Shown piece after piece: positions 22,111-31,172 of a stretch of 54,454 nt of DNA. Source of the DNA: Betaproteobacteria bacterium (lineage in GTDB: Bacteria; Pseudomonadota; Gammaproteobacteria; Burkholderiales; Burkholderiaceae_D); NCBI GenBank assembly GCA_025356395.1, contig JANXTA010000022.1, positions 1-54,454 on the forward strand, written 5' to 3'. The translations under genes and the position numbers were made by a program. Position 1 is the first letter of the stretch, and the number at the start of each line of letters is the position of its first letter. The notes below the pieces were generated by a model, which saw only the letters and a program-made list of their open reading frames with translations, was not told the origin of the DNA and did not search any database.

Positions 22111-23315
22111 ATTTCGAGGTGGGCAATCGCGTCGAACTGTTGTGCGGCGGCTCCGAATATTTCCCGGCACTGATCACTGCGATCGAAGGCGCGCGCGAAG
22201 AGATCTATCTCGAGACCTACATCTATCACGACGACGAGACGGGCCGGCGCCTCGCCGATGCGTTGAGCGCGGCGGCGCGGCGGCAGGTCAAGGTTCACGT
22301 CACGGTCGATGGCTTCGGCTCGACCAATCTCGCCGCGCCGATCCGCCAGCGATTCGACGACGCAGGTGTCGAGTTCGTCGTGTTCCGACCCGAGCACTAC
22401 TCGTGGCGCAGCGGCCTCGCCTGGTTCTCGCGCAACCGCCTGCGGCGCATGCATCGCAAGCTGGCGATGATCGATCGCAAGGTCGCGTTCTGCGGCGGCA
22501 TCAACATCCTCGACGATCTCAACGACCCCAATCACGGCGCCCTCGAAGCGCCGCGTTTCGACTTCGCCGCACGCGTCGAAGGCCCGATCGTCGGGCCGAT
22601 CTCCGCTTACATGCTGAACCAGTGGCTCCGCCTCGACCTGCCGAATGTCCTCGGCAACCGCAAGGACCTCGAGCAGGCAGTCGAGACCTGGTTCTCACGG
22701 CGCGAATGGGCGAAGGCGAACCCAGAGGGTGGCAGCGTGCGCGTTGCGCTGGTCACGCGCGACAACGTGCGCAACCGGCGCAGCATCGAGCGCGCCTATC
22801 TCGCGGCCATCAAGCTCGCCAAGCAGGACGTCGTCCTCTGCAACGCCTATTACTTCCCGGGCCGCCGCTTCCGCAAGACGCTGATCGCGGCCGCGAAGCG
22901 CGGTGTCCGCGTGCGTCTGCTGCTGCAGGGCAGACCCGAGTATCCGGTGCAGCATTACGCGAGCCAGACGTTGTACGCCGAGCTGATCGCCGCGGGCATC
23001 GAGATCTACGAATACAACAAGAGCTTCCTGCATGCGAAAGTCGGCATCGTCGACGACGGCTGGGCCACGGTGGGCTCGTCGAACATCGATCCCTTCAGCC
23101 TGCTGCTCGCGTTCGAAGCGAACCTCGTCGTGCGCGACCCCGCCTTTGCGCAGCAACTGCGTGAACGCATCGAATACGCGATCGTCCACGACGCCGATCC
23201 GGTCCATGCGGAGCGCTTGCTCAAGACCGGCCTGGTGGGTCGCGTGACCAACGCCATCTCGTACGCCGTACTGCGCATGGCGGTGGCGCTGACCGGCGTC
23301 ACGGGACAGTACTGA
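22107..23315 (+). CDS. clsB: Cardiolipin synthase B
   Basis: A 402-residue phospholipase-D-fold enzyme with two HKD motifs: HRKLAMID at 116-123 and HAKVGIVD at 309-316, each followed by the family Gly/Asn residues (GGIN, GSSN). ClsB makes cardiolipin from phosphatidylglycerol and, in E. coli, phosphatidylethanolamine. The start is a GTG overlapping the preceding stop (GTGA), so translation is coupled to the EEP phosphatase gene. The C-terminus has a hydrophobic end typical of the membrane-bound enzyme. Confidence 0.93.
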   Translation: MNFEVGNRVELLCGGSEYFPALITAIEGAREEIYLETYIYHDDETGRRLADALSAAARRQVKVHVTVDGFGSTNLAAPIRQRFDDAGVEFVVFRPEHYSWRSGLAWFSRNRLRRMHRKLAMIDRKVAFCGGINILDDLNDPNHGALEAPRFDFAARVEGPIVGPISAYMLNQWLRLDLPNVLGNRKDLEQAVETWFSRREWAKANPEGGSVRVALVTRDNVRNRRSIERAYLAAIKLAKQDVVLCNAYYFPGRRFRKTLIAAAKRGVRVRLLLQGRPEYPVQHYASQTLYAELIAAGIEIYEYNKSFLHAKVGIVDDGWATVGSSNIDPFSLLLAFEANLVVRDPAFAQQLRERIEYAIVHDADPVHAERLLKTGLVGRVTNAISYAVLRMAVALTGVTGQY

Positions 23316-23317
23316 TC

Positions 23318-24391
23318 GTGATAGCCGCGGACCGTACGCCGACAGCCACGCATGAACGCAGCGGCGACTTGGTCGTCTTGCGGCCGCAGGGCCTGTACTG
23401 CCCGCCCGGCGACTTCTACATCGACCCCTGGCGACCGGTGGACCGCGCGATCATCACGCACGCCCACGGCGATCACGCGCGCACCGGTCACGGCCACTAT
23501 CTGGCCGCGGCACCCGGCGAAGGAGTGCTGCGCACGCGGCTCGGCGCCATCGACCTGCAGACACTGGCCTACGGCGAGGCGATCGATCATCACGGCGTGC
23601 GCGTGTCGCTGCATCCGGCGGGTCACGTGCTCGGCTCCGCGCAGATCCGGCTCGAGCACAGTGGCCGTGTGTGGGTCGCGTCGGGCGACTACAAGTTCAT
23701 GGAAGGGCCGGACGTCGATCCGACCTGTCCGCCTTTCGAGCCGGTGCGCTGCGACGTGTTCATCACGGAATCCACCTTCGGGTTGCCGATCTATCGCTGG
23801 CAGCCGCAACGCGAGATCTTCGCGGGCATCGATGCCTGGTGGCGGTCGAACGCGGAGCAGGGCCGCACCTCGGTGCTGTTCTGCTACGCCTTCGGCAAGG
23901 CGCAGCGCATCCTCGCCGGCATCGACGCGAGCATCGGTCCGATCTTCTGCCACGGCGCGGTCGAGCCGCTCAATCGCGCCTATCGCAAAGCCGGCGTCGC
24001 GCTGCCGGCGACCACCCCGGTCTCGGAAGTCACCGACAAGACGCTGTTCAAGCCCGGACTCGTGCTCGCGCCGCCGTCGGCAGCAGGCTCGAGCTGGATG
24101 AAGCGCTTCGGCGAGTACAGCGATGGCTTCGCATCGGGCTGGATGCTGTTGCGCGGGGCGCGTCGCCGTCGCGGAATCGATCGCGGTTTCGTGCTGTCCG
24201 ATCACGCGGACTGGCCCGGCCTGCAGGCGGCGATCCGCGCGAGCGGTGCCGAGCGCGTCATCGTCACCCACGGCCAGGTGGCGGTGCTGGTGCGATCGCT
24301 GTGCGAGAACGGCCTCGATGCGGAGGCCTTCGAGACCGAGTACGGCGACGAGGCCGAAGGCGGGCCGACCGTGACCGCAGAGGCGGCCTAA
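23318..24391 (+). CDS. Ligase-associated DNA exonuclease (MBL fold)
   Basis: A 357-residue metallo-beta-lactamase/beta-CASP family nuclease. The metal motif ITHAHGDHAR is at 46-55. Later motifs are HPAGHVLGSAQI, WVASGDYKF and VFITESTFGLP, and the C-terminal LSDHADWPGL and VTHGQ complete the site. This is the Exo component of the bacterial Lhr/ligase/MPE/Exo DNA repair cluster, described in Pseudomonas putida. It starts with GTG two bases after clsB. Its 3' end overlaps the antiparallel GGDEF gene by four bases, which separates it from the ligase gene. Confidence 0.9.
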   Translation: MIAADRTPTATHERSGDLVVLRPQGLYCPPGDFYIDPWRPVDRAIITHAHGDHARTGHGHYLAAAPGEGVLRTRLGAIDLQTLAYGEAIDHHGVRVSLHPAGHVLGSAQIRLEHSGRVWVASGDYKFMEGPDVDPTCPPFEPVRCDVFITESTFGLPIYRWQPQREIFAGIDAWWRSNAEQGRTSVLFCYAFGKAQRILAGIDASIGPIFCHGAVEPLNRAYRKAGVALPATTPVSEVTDKTLFKPGLVLAPPSAAGSSWMKRFGEYSDGFASGWMLLRGARRRRGIDRGFVLSDHADWPGLQAAIRASGAERVIVTHGQVAVLVRSLCENGLDAEAFETEYGDEAEGGPTVTAEAA

Positions 24392-25644
24392 CCGTTCGCC
24401 GCGCGCGGGGAAGGTTCGGTATTTTTCTGCGACTCGCTGGTCGTCGTCCGCATCCCCGCCGTCGTCGAGTCGGGGTGGAACGCGGCCACCGCGTTGCCGC
24501 CGCGACCCTTCGCCTCGTGGACCGCCTGCTCCGCCGACGCGAGCAGCTGACGCGGCGTTTCGACGTCACTCGCCTCGGCCACGCCGATGCTGACCGTCAC
24601 CACGATCGAGCTCGGCCGCTCCCCGCCGCTCTGGATATGGAACGGCGCCTCGGCGATCTGCTCGCGCAGTTGCTCGGCGATCGCCATGGCCTCCTTGCGG
24701 TACTGCGGCACGATCACGGTGAACTCGTCGCCGCCCGAACGGGCCAGCACCTCGGTACGGCGCAGTCGCGCCGCAAGGCGCCGCGCCACCTCGCGCAGGA
24801 TGGCGTCGCCAGCCACATGCCCCCATTGCAGGTTGTGCGCCTGGAGGCCGTCGACGTCGACCACGAGCAACGACAGTGCCGTGCCGTAGCGGTTGCGAAA
24901 GGTCCACTCCTGGACCAGCTTGCGATCGAAGTCGCTGCGGTTCGCGACGCCGGTGAGTTCGTCGGTCGTCGCCGATTCGATCAGGCGGCCCTCGAGCGCT
25001 CGCCGCGCGGCGAACTCGATCTTGAGCAACATCCAGAACACCAGCGACAGCACGCTGACCAGCGCGAGCGAGCCGACCATGATCCAGGTCGACCGCTGGT
25101 TGGCGTAGCGCTGTGTCGCGCGGTAGGTCTCGAGGCGCCGGCCCTCGCCCTCGCGCATCGACGCGATCACGCCGTCGATCTCGTCGCGAGCGCCGGGCGC
25201 CGCGGCGTCGTAGCTGCGCAGGCCGAGCCCGAACTTCCGGTTGATCAGCGGGCTCAGTCGCGACAGCCGCTCGGACTGCGCGGGATCGTCGCTCGTCAGC
25301 GGGCCGAGACCCGCGAGATTGAGCCGCGCCTGGAAGCGCGCCGCGTCGAAACGATCGGCGTCGGAGCGGTCGCGCGTGCGGCCGCCGACCAGGTCGCGCC
25401 CGGCCATGTCGCCGTCGCGCAGCGCGAGCTGCAGCTTGTCGAGCGTGGCCGCGACATCGATCGACCGGATCGATCGCGTGGCCGCTTCTTCGGCGTCGTT
25501 GTTGATGCCGTGGACCACCAGCGCCATCACGGCCAGCACCATCGCGGCAAGGATGCTGGTGAGCACGAGTCCCTGCTCGATCACGCTCGACCGCGGCGTC
25601 ATCGGCCGGAAGATCTGTCGCAGCGGTCTAGGGATTTTGCGCAT
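24388..25644 (-). CDS. Membrane-bound GGDEF diguanylate cyclase
   Basis: A 418-residue protein: TM1 at about 24-45, a periplasmic helical region of roughly 140 residues, TM2 at about 190-208, a short linker (RALEGRLIESATTDELTGVANR) and a GGDEF domain. The active loop is intact (RSGGDEF), so c-di-GMP synthesis is expected. The inhibitory RxxD site is absent (the loop is preceded by EVLA), and the usual D-x-D-x-F-K-x-x-N-D segment is altered to DVDGLQAHNLQ. It lies antiparallel inside the DNA repair locus. Confidence 0.9.
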   Translation of the reverse strand: MRKIPRPLRQIFRPMTPRSSVIEQGLVLTSILAAMVLAVMALVVHGINNDAEEAATRSIRSIDVAATLDKLQLALRDGDMAGRDLVGGRTRDRSDADRFDAARFQARLNLAGLGPLTSDDPAQSERLSRLSPLINRKFGLGLRSYDAAAPGARDEIDGVIASMREGEGRRLETYRATQRYANQRSTWIMVGSLALVSVLSLVFWMLLKIEFAARRALEGRLIESATTDELTGVANRSDFDRKLVQEWTFRNRYGTALSLLVVDVDGLQAHNLQWGHVAGDAILREVARRLAARLRRTEVLARSGGDEFTVIVPQYRKEAMAIAEQLREQIAEAPFHIQSGGERPSSIVVTVSIGVAEASDVETPRQLLASAEQAVHEAKGRGGNAVAAFHPDSTTAGMRTTTSESQKNTEPSPRAANG

Positions 25645-25771
25645 CGTCGCAACCTATCATGCAGTTCTGACCGCAGACAGACCGTACGAACCCGCCAGCC
25701 GCCGCCCGTCGCGCTGCAGACACACCGGCCACGCAGGATTTCGCAATCGCCTTTGAGTTAAAACCTAACGG

Positions 25772-27532
25772 ATGAAGGCGTTCTCCAGGCTGTTTTCGGA
25801 ACTCGATGCGTCGACCGCGACGCGCGCCAAGCAGGACGCGCTGGTCCGCTACTTCGCGGCCGTCACCACGCAGGGTGCCGAACGGGACGCGGCCTGGGCC
25901 GTGTACTTCCTGGCAGGCGGCAAGCCCCGGCAGACGGTTCCGACGCGGCTGATGCGCGAGACGGCGCGCGACATCGCCGGCCTGCCCGAATGGCTGTTCG
26001 ACGAGAGCTACCAGGCCGTCGGCGATCTCGCGGAGACCATCGCGCACGTGTTGCCACCGCCGTCGCACACGTCGGACCTCGGCCTTGCCACCTGGATCGA
26101 GGATCGCCTGCTCGGCCTGAAGGGCGAGCCGCCCGAGACGATCGCGATCCGGCTCGCGGGATGGTGGGACGAGCTCGACACGCCCGAGCGCTTCCTGCTG
26201 ATCAAGCTGATCGGCGGCGGCTTCCGGGTCGGCGTCTCGAAGCTGTCGGTGACGCGCGCGCTGGCCACCGTGTCGGGCATCGACCCCAAGGTCGTCGCGC
26301 ATCGCCTGATGGGCTACACCGACAGGCGCACGCGCCCCGCTGCCGCGACCTATCGCGCACTGATCGCAGCGACGTCGACCGATGGCTCCATCGACGGCGC
26401 GATGCCCGACGAGCTGCGCGGCCAGCCCTATCCGTTCTTCCTCGCTCACGCGCTCAACGAGCCGGTCGGGCGCTTCGACGAACTGCTCGGCAGCCCTGCC
26501 GACTGGCAGGTCGAGTGGAAGTATGACGGCATCCGCGGCCAGCTCGTCGCGCGCCTGGGCGAGGTGTTCGTCTGGTCGCGCGGCGAAGACCTCATCACCG
26601 AACGCTTCCCCGAACTGACGGCACTGGTCGACGCGATCCCGCCCGGCACGGTGATCGACGGCGAGATCCTGGTGTGGCGCGCAGCCGAGGGCGTGCCCGC
26701 GCCTTTCGCCGACCTGCAGACGCGTATCGGCCGCAAGACGCTGTCGAAGAAATTGTTGGCCGAAGTGCCGGTCGTGCTGGTGGCCTACGACCTGCTCGAG
26801 GAAGGTGGTATCGACCTGCGCACGCACGGACAGGCCGAGCGTCGCGCGCGTCTGGAAGCGCTGGTCGCGACGATCGATCGGCCGACGCTGCGTCTCTCGC
26901 CCGTGCTGATGGCCGACAGCTGGCAGGACTTCGCCGTGCTGCGCGCAGAGGCACGCGATCGTCGCGTCGAAGGCTTCATGCTCAAGCGCCGCGACGCGCG
27001 CTACGGCGTCGGTCGCACGAAGGACGTCGGCGTGTGGTGGAAGTGGAAGATCGATCCACTGTCCGTGGACGCGGTCCTGATCTACGCGCAGCGCGGGCAT
27101 GGCCGGCGCGCGTCGCTGTACACCGACTTCACGTTCGCGGTGTGGGATCGGCCGCAGGGCACGGAGCCGCGCGCGCTGATCCCCTTCGCGAAAGCCTACT
27201 CGGGCCTGACCGACGAGGAGATGGTGAAGGTCGATGCGATCGTCAAGAAGACGACGATCGAGAAGTTCGGACCGGTGCGCAGCGTCAAGCCGACGCAGGT
27301 CTTCGAGCTCGGCTTCGAAGGCATCCAGCGCTCGCCGCGCCACAAGTCAGGCATCGCGACGCGCTTTCCGCGGATGCTGCGCTGGCGCACCGACAAGCCC
27401 ATCGAGGAGGCCGACACGCTGGCGTCGCTCGAAGCGTTGATGGGCGATGCGCCGAAGCCTGCGCCGGCGGTACCCACGGTCGCCGCTTCGGATGGACACG
27501 ATGCGGTGGTCGACGTCTTGGTCGAACGATGA
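25772..27532 (+). CDS. ATP-dependent DNA ligase (repair-cluster type)
   Basis: A 586-residue ligase. The N-terminal DNA-binding domain (residues 1-215) precedes the adenylation domain with catalytic Lys250 in EWKYDGIRGQL. Further motifs are FVWSRGEDLITERFPEL, DGEILVW, LVAYDLLEEGG, EGFMLKRRDARY and WWKWKIDP, followed by an OB-fold. It corresponds to the LIG component of the Lhr/Exo/MPE cluster. The 3' end overlaps the DUF429 gene by four bases (ATGA). It diverges from the GGDEF gene across 127 bases. Confidence 0.95.
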   Translation: MKAFSRLFSELDASTATRAKQDALVRYFAAVTTQGAERDAAWAVYFLAGGKPRQTVPTRLMRETARDIAGLPEWLFDESYQAVGDLAETIAHVLPPPSHTSDLGLATWIEDRLLGLKGEPPETIAIRLAGWWDELDTPERFLLIKLIGGGFRVGVSKLSVTRALATVSGIDPKVVAHRLMGYTDRRTRPAAATYRALIAATSTDGSIDGAMPDELRGQPYPFFLAHALNEPVGRFDELLGSPADWQVEWKYDGIRGQLVARLGEVFVWSRGEDLITERFPELTALVDAIPPGTVIDGEILVWRAAEGVPAPFADLQTRIGRKTLSKKLLAEVPVVLVAYDLLEEGGIDLRTHGQAERRARLEALVATIDRPTLRLSPVLMADSWQDFAVLRAEARDRRVEGFMLKRRDARYGVGRTKDVGVWWKWKIDPLSVDAVLIYAQRGHGRRASLYTDFTFAVWDRPQGTEPRALIPFAKAYSGLTDEEMVKVDAIVKKTTIEKFGPVRSVKPTQVFELGFEGIQRSPRHKSGIATRFPRMLRWRTDKPIEEADTLASLEALMGDAPKPAPAVPTVAASDGHDAVVDVLVER

Positions 27533-28380
27533 AGTCGCAAGGCACGTCGATCTACGGCGTCGACTTCACCAGCGCACCGCGTCGCGCGAAGCCCATCACC
27601 GTCGCGCGCCTCGAAGCGCATGACGATGGTCGTTACGCGCTGGTCGGTCTCGAAGCGCTGGCCGATTGGCCGGCATTCGACGCCTTCCTCGTGCGGTCAG
27701 GCCCGTGGGTCGCGGGCTTCGACATGCCGTTCGGACTGCCGCGCGAGCTGGTCGAGACACTTGGCTGGCCAGTCGAGTGGCGCGCGTTGATCGCGCACTA
27801 CGCCGCGCTCGACCGCGCCACGATCCGCGAGATCTTCGTCGCCTTCTGCAATGCGCGACCCGCCGGCTCCAAGTTCGCGCATCGCGCAAGCGATCGACCG
27901 GCCGGGTCGAGCCCGTCGATGAAGTGGGTCAACCCGCCGGTCGCATGGATGCTGCATGCGGGCGCGCCGCGCATGATCGCGGCCGGCGTCTGCATCCCGG
28001 GACTGGACGACGATCCATCGCGCATCGATGTCGATCGCGTCGCGCTCGAGGCCTATCCGGGCTATCTCGCGCGCTCGATCACGCGGGCTTCGTACAAGTC
28101 CGACACGCGATCGATGCAGACGCCCGCACGACGGGGACAACGCGCACGCATCGTCGACGCCTTGCGCTCCGGACATCACGCGATGTCGCTCACGATCACG
28201 ATCGATGAAGCCCAGCGCGCGGTCCTGATCGACGAAGGCAGCGCCGACCGGCTCGATGCCGTGCTGTGCGCGGTGCAGGCCGCGTGGGCGCTGCGGCAGC
28301 ACGGAGCCGGACATCCCCGCTACGGCCTGCCCGAGACCATCGATCCGCTCGAAGGCTGGATCGTCGGCGTGCCGGCATGA
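27529..28380 (+). CDS. DUF429 family protein in the repair operon
   Basis: A 283-residue DUF429-like protein. Recognisable parts are the N-terminal IYGVDFTSAPRRAKPITVARL (an RNase-H-like first strand with an Asp), GFDMPFGLP, SMKWVNPPVAWML, ALEAYPGYLARS, and the C-terminal DRLDAVLCAVQAAWAL (conserved Asp). The pattern of acidic residues on RNase-H-like strands suggests a nuclease. That is inference, as the family has no established activity I know of. The start overlaps the ligase stop and its stop overlaps the helicase start, both in ATGA, so it is translationally locked into the operon. Confidence 0.8.
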   Translation: MKSQGTSIYGVDFTSAPRRAKPITVARLEAHDDGRYALVGLEALADWPAFDAFLVRSGPWVAGFDMPFGLPRELVETLGWPVEWRALIAHYAALDRATIREIFVAFCNARPAGSKFAHRASDRPAGSSPSMKWVNPPVAWMLHAGAPRMIAAGVCIPGLDDDPSRIDVDRVALEAYPGYLARSITRASYKSDTRSMQTPARRGQRARIVDALRSGHHAMSLTITIDEAQRAVLIDEGSADRLDAVLCAVQAAWALRQHGAGHPRYGLPETIDPLEGWIVGVPA

Positions 28381-31118
28381 CGCGCCCCCGCAAGCCCGCC
28401 GAACCCGGTCGATGGGGACTGCCGTCGACGCTTGCCGGCAGCAACCATCTCGGCCGCCAGCTCGATCGCAAGCGCCGCGAGACGGCCGCCGCGGAGCGGA
28501 AGGCCGCGAAGGCCGAAGAGGTCGTCATCGAGAAGCCAGCGCCTCGCGAGCGTCGCACCGTGCCCGGCCCGATGCCCGCGCCCGAGGCGATCGACGCGTG
28601 GCTCGCGGCACGCGGCATCGCGCCCTTTCCATTCCAGCGCGAGGCGTGGAATCACATCGCCTCAGGAAAGTCGGGGCTGCTCCATGCGACCACCGGCGCC
28701 GGCAAGACCTACGCGGCGTGGCTCGGCGCGTTGCGACTGGAGCTGGAACGCGCCCGCGACGAAGGCGTGCCCACGACCCGCAAGCTGTGCATCCTGTGGA
28801 TCACGCCGATGCGCGCGCTCGCGACCGACACCACGCGCGCGCTCGCGGACTCGGCGGCCGGCATCGGACTCGATTGGGAAGTGGCGATGCGCACCGGCGA
28901 CACCGACGCCGCGACGCGCGCGAGGCAGTCGAAGCATCTGCCCGAGGCACTCGTGACCACGCCCGAGTCGCTGACGCTACTGCTCGCCCGCGCCGACGCG
29001 CAGACGTTGTTCGACGCGGTGTCCGTGATCGTCGTCGACGAGTGGCACGAGTTGATGGGCAACAAGCGCGGCGTGCAGACCCAGCTCGCTCTGGCGCGGC
29101 TGTGGCACTGGAACCCGAAGCTGATCGCATGGGGGTTGTCCGCTACCCTCGGCAATCTCGAGACCGCGCGTCACGCATTGCTCGGGCTCGATAGCCGCGG
29201 CAGATCGCGACCCGGCGTGATGGTCAAGGGCGACCTGCCCAAAGAGCTGCTGATCGACACGCTGATCCCCGACTCGATCGAGCGCTTCCCGTGGGGCGGG
29301 CACCTCGGCATCAAGCTGGTCGACGCGGTCGTCGCCGAGCTCGAAAAGTCCTCGACGACGCTGGTCTTCACCAACGTGCGCAGCCAGGCCGAGATCTGGT
29401 ACCAGACGCTGCTCGCCGCGAAGCCCGAGTGGGCGGGCATCATCGCGCTCCATCACGGCTCGCTCGATCGCGAGGTGCGCGACTGGGTCGAGGCCGGCCT
29501 CAAGGCGGGCACATTGAAAGCCGTGGTGTGCACGGCATCCCTCGACCTCGGCGTCGACTTCCTGCCGGTCGAGCGCGTGCTGCAGATCGGCTCGGCCAAA
29601 GGCGTCGCGCGGCTGATGCAGCGCGCAGGACGCTCGGGCCACGCGCCGGGCCGCGCATCGCGGGCCACGCTGGTCCCCACCAACGCGCTCGAACTGGTCG
29701 AGGCCGCTGCCGCGCGAAGGGCCGTCGCCGCACGCCGCATCGAGCCACGCATCGCACCCAACAAGCCGCTCGACTGTCTCGTGCAGCATCTCGTGACGAT
29801 CGCGGTCGGCACCGGCTTCATCGCAGACGAACTGTTCGACGAGGTCCGCACCGCGTGGTCGTACCGCGACCTGACGCGCGACGAGTTCGACTGGGCACTC
29901 GCGTTCGACGAAGGCGGCGGCTCGTCGCTCGCGGCCTATCCCGACTATCAGCGCATCGCACCCGACGAGCACGGCATCTATCGCGTGCCGCGCGTCGACC
30001 TCGCGCGGCGGCATCGCATGAGCATCGGCACCATCACGGCCGAGACCGCGATGCACGTCGCGTGGCTCGCAACCGGCGGCAAGATCGGGCAGGTCGAAGA
30101 AGGTTTCATCGCGCGCCTCAAGCCCGGCGACGTGTTCGTGTTCGGCGGTCGCGTGCTGGAGCTGATCCGCGTGCGCGACATGACCGCCTACGTGAAGAAA
30201 GCGACGAAGAAGCACGGTCTCGTACCGACCTGGGCCGGCGGCCGCATGCCGCTGTCGTCCGAACTCGCCGACGCGTCGCTGGACATGCTGGCGCGCGCAT
30301 CGAAAGCGAGCGAGGCTTGGTGGAAGAAGGAGCCCGAGATGCGCGCCGTGCGGCCGCTGCTCGAGCTGCAGCAGCGCTGGTCCGCGCTGCCGGTCACGGG
30401 CCGGCTGGTGTGCGAGCTGATCGAGTCGCGCGAGGGGCATCACTTCTTCTGCTATCCGTTCGCCGGCCGCATGGTTCATATCGGCCTCGGCTCGCTGATC
30501 GCGTGGCGCGCGGCACGCGAGAAGCCCGGCACCTTCTCGATCTCGATGAGCGACTACGGCTTCGAGCTGCTGTCGGCCGAGTCCTTCGACTGGGAGTCGC
30601 TGATCGCGGGTGGGCTGCTGTCGACCGAGCACCTGCTCGAGGACGTGATCGAATCGTTGAACGCGAGCGAACTCGCGCAGCGTCGCTTCCGGGAGATCGC
30701 ACGCATCTCGGGCCTCGTGTTCGCGGGCTATCCGGGCGAGCGCAAGTCGAGCCGCAGCACGCAGGCGACGTCGAGCCTGTTCTACGAGGTGTTCCGCAAG
30801 CACGACGCCGGCAACCTGCTGCTGACGCAGGCCGAGACCGAGGCGCTGGAGCAGGAGCTCGAGATCGGGCGCCTGCGCGCGACGCTCGAACGCATCGCGG
30901 ACTGGGATCTGACGATCACGCGCCCCGGCCACGCGACGCCGTTCTCGTTCCCGTTGATGGTGGAACGCTTTCGCGAGGAGGTCACGACGGAGAAGCTGGC
31001 GGAGCGCATCGCGCGGATGCTGGCGGAGCTGGAAGCCGCGGCCGAAGGCACGCCGCCCGATGCCAAGCCCGCGAAGGTCGGTCGCGAGCGCGGCTACGTG
31101 AAGCGCGTGCGGATGTAG
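28377..31118 (+). CDS. Ligase-associated DEXH-box helicase (Lhr-Core type)
   Basis: A 913-residue superfamily-2 helicase. A basic N-terminal extension of about 65 residues is followed by the Q-motif region (FPFQREAWNHI), Walker A TTGAGKT at 105-111, WITPMRALA, TTPESLT, DEWH box at 221-224, SATLGN, then the second RecA domain with TLVFTNVRSQAE, VVCTASLDLGVDF and RLMQRAGRSGHAPG. The winged-helix and Lhr-specific domains follow. Lhr-Core is a 3'-to-5' DNA/RNA-DNA translocase linked to DNA repair. The start is set by the ATGA overlap with the DUF429 gene. Confidence 0.95.
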   Translation: MTRPRKPAEPGRWGLPSTLAGSNHLGRQLDRKRRETAAAERKAAKAEEVVIEKPAPRERRTVPGPMPAPEAIDAWLAARGIAPFPFQREAWNHIASGKSGLLHATTGAGKTYAAWLGALRLELERARDEGVPTTRKLCILWITPMRALATDTTRALADSAAGIGLDWEVAMRTGDTDAATRARQSKHLPEALVTTPESLTLLLARADAQTLFDAVSVIVVDEWHELMGNKRGVQTQLALARLWHWNPKLIAWGLSATLGNLETARHALLGLDSRGRSRPGVMVKGDLPKELLIDTLIPDSIERFPWGGHLGIKLVDAVVAELEKSSTTLVFTNVRSQAEIWYQTLLAAKPEWAGIIALHHGSLDREVRDWVEAGLKAGTLKAVVCTASLDLGVDFLPVERVLQIGSAKGVARLMQRAGRSGHAPGRASRATLVPTNALELVEAAAARRAVAARRIEPRIAPNKPLDCLVQHLVTIAVGTGFIADELFDEVRTAWSYRDLTRDEFDWALAFDEGGGSSLAAYPDYQRIAPDEHGIYRVPRVDLARRHRMSIGTITAETAMHVAWLATGGKIGQVEEGFIARLKPGDVFVFGGRVLELIRVRDMTAYVKKATKKHGLVPTWAGGRMPLSSELADASLDMLARASKASEAWWKKEPEMRAVRPLLELQQRWSALPVTGRLVCELIESREGHHFFCYPFAGRMVHIGLGSLIAWRAAREKPGTFSISMSDYGFELLSAESFDWESLIAGGLLSTEHLLEDVIESLNASELAQRRFREIARISGLVFAGYPGERKSSRSTQATSSLFYEVFRKHDAGNLLLTQAETEALEQELEIGRLRATLERIADWDLTITRPGHATPFSFPLMVERFREEVTTEKLAERIARMLAELEAAAEGTPPDAKPAKVGRERGYVKRVRM

Positions 31119-31172
31119 ACGGTAAAATCCGGTAGATCGCACACCACGCGACCCGACACGCGGAGACCTTCG

